From assembly GCF_001905655.1 (NCBI RefSeq), contig NZ_JMHT01000061.1, positions 36,205 through 100,204 on the forward strand: a stretch of DNA of 64,000 bases, in the 5' to 3' direction. The position numbers and the translations under genes were made by a program. The DNA is from Mycobacterium sp. ST-F2 (lineage in GTDB: Bacteria; Actinomycetota; Actinomycetes; Mycobacteriales; Mycobacteriaceae). Positions 60,816 through 64,000 of this stretch are shown here, one piece after another. The notes beneath the pieces were generated by a model. It had not been told where the DNA came from, made no database searches, and saw nothing but the letters and a program-made list of their open reading frames with translations. The number at the start of each line of letters is the position of its first letter. The stretch's first letter is position 1.

Positions 60816-61136
60816 TCAGTGCGAGAGGAAGACGAGGTACTCGGGTTCCTGAACCAGCATCGCTATGGCGCCCATGAGCGGAAAGACGAGAATGCCGGCC
60901 ACCAAGGCGGCGAGGTTCCACCGTGTGTTGGCACCTGACCTGACGCCGTGCCGGTAAATGGGCACCGCCGCAATGATCCACAGCACGACAGCGAGGAAGT
61001 ACCCGTTGTAGATCGCATAGCCGGGCGGCATCCCGGCGAATCCGAGGATGAGACTCGACGCTAGAAACAGCAGCATCCCGACGCCGAGCCCAACGGTCAG
61101 CAGGACGCCCCTAATGGCTACTGAATTGAGCGTCAT
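60816..61136 (-). CDS. Small multi-pass membrane protein
   Basis: A 106-residue protein with three predicted helices (about 8-32, 40-60 and 74-95) and no motif that I recognise. ATG 61136. It ends 5 bases from the small membrane protein gene and starts 18 bases after the bcp stop in the same direction, so bcp and this gene might be co-transcribed. Confidence 0.7.
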   Translation of the reverse strand: MTLNSVAIRGVLLTVGLGVGMLLFLASSLILGFAGMPPGYAIYNGYFLAVVLWIIAAVPIYRHGVRSGANTRWNLAALVAGILVFPLMGAIAMLVQEPEYLVFLSH

Positions 61137-61154
61137 CGATTGGTGTGAGTGCGG

Positions 61155-61628
61155 CTAGACCGACAGGTCCCGTCGCAACTTCGCGACGTGCCCCGTCGCC
61201 TTGACGTTGTACTGGGCGACCTCGACGTTGCCCTTCTCGTCGACCAGGAATGTCGAGCGGATGACACCCTGCACGGTCTTGCCGTACATCGTCTTCTCGC
61301 CGAACGCCCCGTACGCGGTGAGCACCTTGCGGTCGGGATCGGACAGCAGCGGGAAGGTCAGGCCCTCGTTGTCGCGGAACTTGGCGAGCTTCTCCGGTTT
61401 GTCGGGGGAGATGCCGATGACGTCGAGTCCGGCCTCGTTGAGTTCGGCCAGGCTGTCGCGGAAATCGCAGGCCTGCTTGGTGCAGCCAGGCGTCGAAGCC
61501 GCGGGGTAGAAGTAGATGATGACCTTGCGGCCCTTGTAATCCGACAGCTTCACGGTGTTGCCATCGGCGTCGGGCAGGCTGAATGCGGGGGCTTTGGCGC
61601 CCACTTCGAGTCGCGGGGTCGGTGCCAC
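61155..61628 (-). CDS. bcp: Thioredoxin-dependent peroxiredoxin (Bcp/PrxQ)
   Basis: A 157-residue peroxiredoxin that reduces peroxides with thioredoxin. Peroxidatic Cys49 lies in STPGCTKQAC and resolving Cys54 five residues on, the PrxQ arrangement; Arg in VIRSTFLVDE completes the site. GTG 61628 with AGGGA 8 bases upstream is chosen over the longer frame. From memory it is Rv2521-like. Divergent from the DUF3618 gene. Confidence 0.95.
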   Translation of the reverse strand: MAPTPRLEVGAKAPAFSLPDADGNTVKLSDYKGRKVIIYFYPAASTPGCTKQACDFRDSLAELNEAGLDVIGISPDKPEKLAKFRDNEGLTFPLLSDPDRKVLTAYGAFGEKTMYGKTVQGVIRSTFLVDEKGNVEVAQYNVKATGHVAKLRRDLSV

Positions 61629-61719
61629 CGGGATGTCCCTTCTGTCGGCCAGGCGTTGCTGTTGCGGCAAGCTGCTCTAGGGTAGAGCGCCAAGGTGCAA
61701 CGCGAGCTGGAGGGCTGAA

Positions 61720-61944
61720 GTGGCTGACCGGAATCCTGACGAGATCAAGCAGGAAATCGATCGTGCACGCGATCAGTTGGCGTTGACGGTTGACGCCCTC
61801 GCGGAGCGGGCAAATCCCCAGCGACTGGCTGACGACGCCAAGGCCAAGGCCATTGCGATCGCGTCCAAGCCGGCCGTCATCGCGTCGTTCGCCGGACTCG
61901 GCGTTGTCGTGCTGGTGGTGGTTATCCGCAAGATACGCGGTTAA
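61720..61944 (+). CDS. DUF3618 small membrane protein (Rv2520c-like)
   Basis: A 74-residue protein from GTG 61720: an N-terminal charged helix (NPDEIKQEIDRARDQLALTVDALAER) typical of DUF3618, a basic linker and one C-terminal membrane helix (about 50-70). The orthologue from memory is Rv2520c, next to bcp. Function unknown; perhaps an inner-membrane or envelope anchor. Confidence 0.88.
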   Translation: MADRNPDEIKQEIDRARDQLALTVDALAERANPQRLADDAKAKAIAIASKPAVIASFAGLGVVVLVVVIRKIRG

Positions 61945-61953
61945 CCCGACTTT

Positions 61954-62118
61954 CTAGTTACTCCGCCGCGGCGTCAGCCAGCCAAGCAGCCAGCTGCGCG
62001 GAGGATTCGCGACCCGGCCGAGCCGGGTGCAGTTATGGACGATGACCAGGGTGTCGTCGGCTGCTGTCGTGACGTCGGCGCTGGGCGCTGCGTAGACGGC
62101 AACGGCTGTCGGTGTCAT
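61954..62118 (-). CDS. Possible 54-residue protein
   Basis: A short frame from ATG 62118 with GGGAG 7-8 bases upstream, ending TAG at 61954. The translation is MTPTAVAVYAAPSADVTTAA, then a 34-residue tail ending PRSWLLGWLTPRRSN. No domain is known. Its ribosome site, clean stop and position convergent to DUF3618 support it; its length makes it uncertain. Confidence 0.45.
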   Translation of the reverse strand: MTPTAVAVYAAPSADVTTAADDTLVIVHNCTRLGRVANPPRSWLLGWLTPRRSN

Positions 62119-62514
62119 CAGCTAACTCCCATCACGCGTCGTCACCTACATTTCTACACCATCATGCCCTGTTTCAGCTAACTTGAAAATTGCGCGTCGC
62201 GTCACAAAATTGCAGGTCCATCTGATTTTTGAGGATTTTCCAGTCGCGACCGCTATTGACGATCATGCCTGCATACAGACGTGCGACCGGTGTCTGGTGG
62301 CTACCGCTACATGCCAAAAGAACCGGCTCTCCTGGTCATTTCGAGCTGTATCGCTGGACCCTGTCGTCGGCTGTGACGTTGGCTACAGTTCGGTCCGGTG
62401 GCCTGGCGGTCGTGAGTCTCGGCCCAGTGCTGATACCCCGGCTGCGGCCGTTAGAAACGGCGCTGACCATACGATTTCACCCTGCAGCCATCGGACTGTT
62501 AATGTCTCTCTCGC
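62119..62514. other. Non-coding stretch of about 396 bases
   Basis: No credible gene. Composition is less GC-rich than the flanks in the first half, with runs of A/T around 62170-62260. A 113-codon plus-strand frame here lacks coding character and a ribosome site. The 3' part carries the presumed promoter of the tRNA. Confidence 0.6.
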
Positions 62515-62917
<403 letters not shown>

Positions 62918-63021
62918 CGGGGTGGTGACCTGACGTCTGTCCGACTGTCGAAGCGCGTCAGATTTTTCGGGCTGGCTTGCATCACGGCCATAGGAATCGG
63001 TTCAGCGGTTAGCATTCGCCC

Positions 63022-63969
63022 ATGCCGTTTCGGATCGGTGAGACCTTCGCTGGATACCGGATTCTGCGTTTTCTGGGATCGGGTGGGATGGGCGAGGTTT
63101 ACCTGGTACAGCATCCCCGGCTGCCACGCCAGGATGCGCTGAAGGTCCTTCGCCCAGATGTTTCCAATGACACCTCGTTCCAGGAGCGGTTCATCCGTGA
63201 GGCTGATCTGGCCGGAGGTTTGCGGCACCCACACATCGTTGGGATTCAGGATCGGGGAGAGCATGACGGCCAGATGTGGATCACGATGGACTACATCGAA
63301 GGAACCGACGCGGCCCAACTTGTACGCGAGCGCTACCCGGCAGGCATGCCGGTTGAACTTGCCACCACCATCGTCACCGCTGTGGCCAGTGCGCTGGACT
63401 ACGCACACAAGAAGGGCTTGCTGCACCGCGATGTAAAGCCCGCCAACATCATCGTGGCGGATACCGACGCCGATGATCCGCAGGTATTTCTTGCAGACTT
63501 CGGCATTGCCCGACCGGTGGACGACACCAGCGGAATCACGACCACGAACATGACCGTCGGCACGGTGGCCTACGCCGCACCCGAACAACTCATGGGCGAA
63601 CCGATGGATGGCCGAGCCGACCAATACGCCCTCGCGGCCACCGCATACCAACTCCTGACCGGGATGCAGCTGTTCCCGCACTCCAATCCGGCGGTGGTAA
63701 TCAGCCGACACCTCAGCACAGACCCACCGCCGTTGAGCCCGCACCGCTCGGACTGCGGAGTCCTCGACGATGTTCTGCAGATCGCGCTGGCCAAAAATCC
63801 TGACGACAGATTCAGTTCGTGTTTGGCATTCGCGCAGGCTCTGGCCGATGAATCCCCGGCACGGGAAATTGCGTCGGCAAACGCGACCACTCGGGCAGCC
63901 CGGCGACCGGATCGGTCTGTGCTTGCACCCGGCACGCCTACATCGACGGAGGGCCTTGCCCCCATGTAG
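63022..63969 (+). CDS. Serine/threonine protein kinase, kinase domain only
   Basis: A 315-residue Hanks-type kinase. The glycine loop is LGSGGMGEVY, Lys41 is in ALKVL, the catalytic loop is HRDVKPANI with Asp137, DFG is ADFGIAR (Asp159) and the activation end is GTVAYAAPEQ. Usual mycobacterial Pkn proteins have a juxtamembrane region, a membrane helix and an extracytoplasmic sensor after the kinase; here the protein stops at 315 residues with no hydrophobic segment. It might be a soluble kinase or a truncated receptor. ATG 63022. Confidence 0.88.
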   Translation: MPFRIGETFAGYRILRFLGSGGMGEVYLVQHPRLPRQDALKVLRPDVSNDTSFQERFIREADLAGGLRHPHIVGIQDRGEHDGQMWITMDYIEGTDAAQLVRERYPAGMPVELATTIVTAVASALDYAHKKGLLHRDVKPANIIVADTDADDPQVFLADFGIARPVDDTSGITTTNMTVGTVAYAAPEQLMGEPMDGRADQYALAATAYQLLTGMQLFPHSNPAVVISRHLSTDPPPLSPHRSDCGVLDDVLQIALAKNPDDRFSSCLAFAQALADESPAREIASANATTRAARRPDRSVLAPGTPTSTEGLAPM

Positions 63970-64000
63970 TGGACACGGGATTTGTGGTTACGCGGCTACT

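Overview
The window looks like chromosome from a GC-rich, probably fast-growing Mycobacterium (Mycolicibacterium type). The evidence is a single-chain type I fatty acid synthase followed by acpS, an MmpL transporter, a twin-arginine DUF1906 protein upstream of fas, and many GTG starts with ATGA overlaps. From memory of the M. tuberculosis map, the backbone follows Rv2525c - fas (Rv2524c) - acpS (Rv2523c) - M20 peptidase (Rv2522c) - bcp (Rv2521) - DUF3618 protein (Rv2520c), interrupted here by two accessory catabolic cassettes.

Layout. 1-12.7 kb: the start of a penicillin-binding lipoprotein (cut by the left edge), an SDR oxidoreductase, small mycobacterial proteins, a transglutaminase-like protein, a type III glutamine synthetase, an alpha/beta hydrolase, a condensation-like/GNAT fusion, a two-component system and a small secreted protein. 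12.7-23.3 kb: an aromatic or steroid-ring meta-cleavage island with CaiB CoA-transferase, thiolase, hydroxyoxovalerate aldolase, a severely truncated acetaldehyde dehydrogenase, a TetR regulator with a tandem operator, a flavin monooxygenase, a C-C hydrolase, an extradiol dioxygenase, an amidohydrolase and an acyl-CoA dehydrogenase. 23.3-27.6 kb: a hypothetical gene divergent from mmpL, and a TetR regulator. 27.6-31.9 kb: an operon of a DUF4242 protein, an acyl-CoA-dehydrogenase-like flavoprotein and an SsuABC/TauABC-like ABC importer, behind a perfect palindrome. 31.9-37.2 kb: a secreted protein/membrane protein/Rieske operon, two convergent IspD-like genes, an LtrA-like protein and the DUF1906 protein.

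37.2-47.4 kb: a palindrome-rich 540-bp regulatory region, the 3075-residue FAS-I and acpS. A strong 59-bp hairpin repeat follows. 47.5-54.5 kb: a sugar cassette (MFS porter, PfkB kinase, GH65 phosphorylase-like enzyme, beta-phosphoglucomutase-like HAD protein, ROK regulator) with a consensus CRP site. 54.6-62.1 kb: M20 peptidase, then a second cassette (amidohydrolase, class II aldolase, AMP-forming ligase, GntR/FCD regulator), small membrane proteins, bcp, a DUF3618 protein and a 54-residue ORF. 62.5-64 kb: tRNA-Lys(CTT) with a strong terminator, the 3' remnant of a tyrosine integrase running into the tRNA, and a Ser/Thr kinase lacking the usual membrane and sensor parts.

How the genes work together: the meta-cleavage island holds ring hydroxylation, extradiol cleavage, C-C hydrolysis and aldolase steps plus CoA-level beta-oxidation enzymes. 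It shows no dienoate hydratase and no complete acetaldehyde dehydrogenase, so those must come from elsewhere. The sugar cassette suggests uptake of an alpha-glucoside, phosphorolysis by GH65, and isomerisation of beta-glucose-1-phosphate by the HAD mutase. No CRISPR array, rRNA operon, complete phage or complete insertion sequence was seen. The best candidates for unusual biology are the truncated dehydrogenase in its coupled operon, the condensation-GNAT fusion, the IspD-like convergent pair, the Rieske operon and the DUF4242/ACAD/ABC operon.
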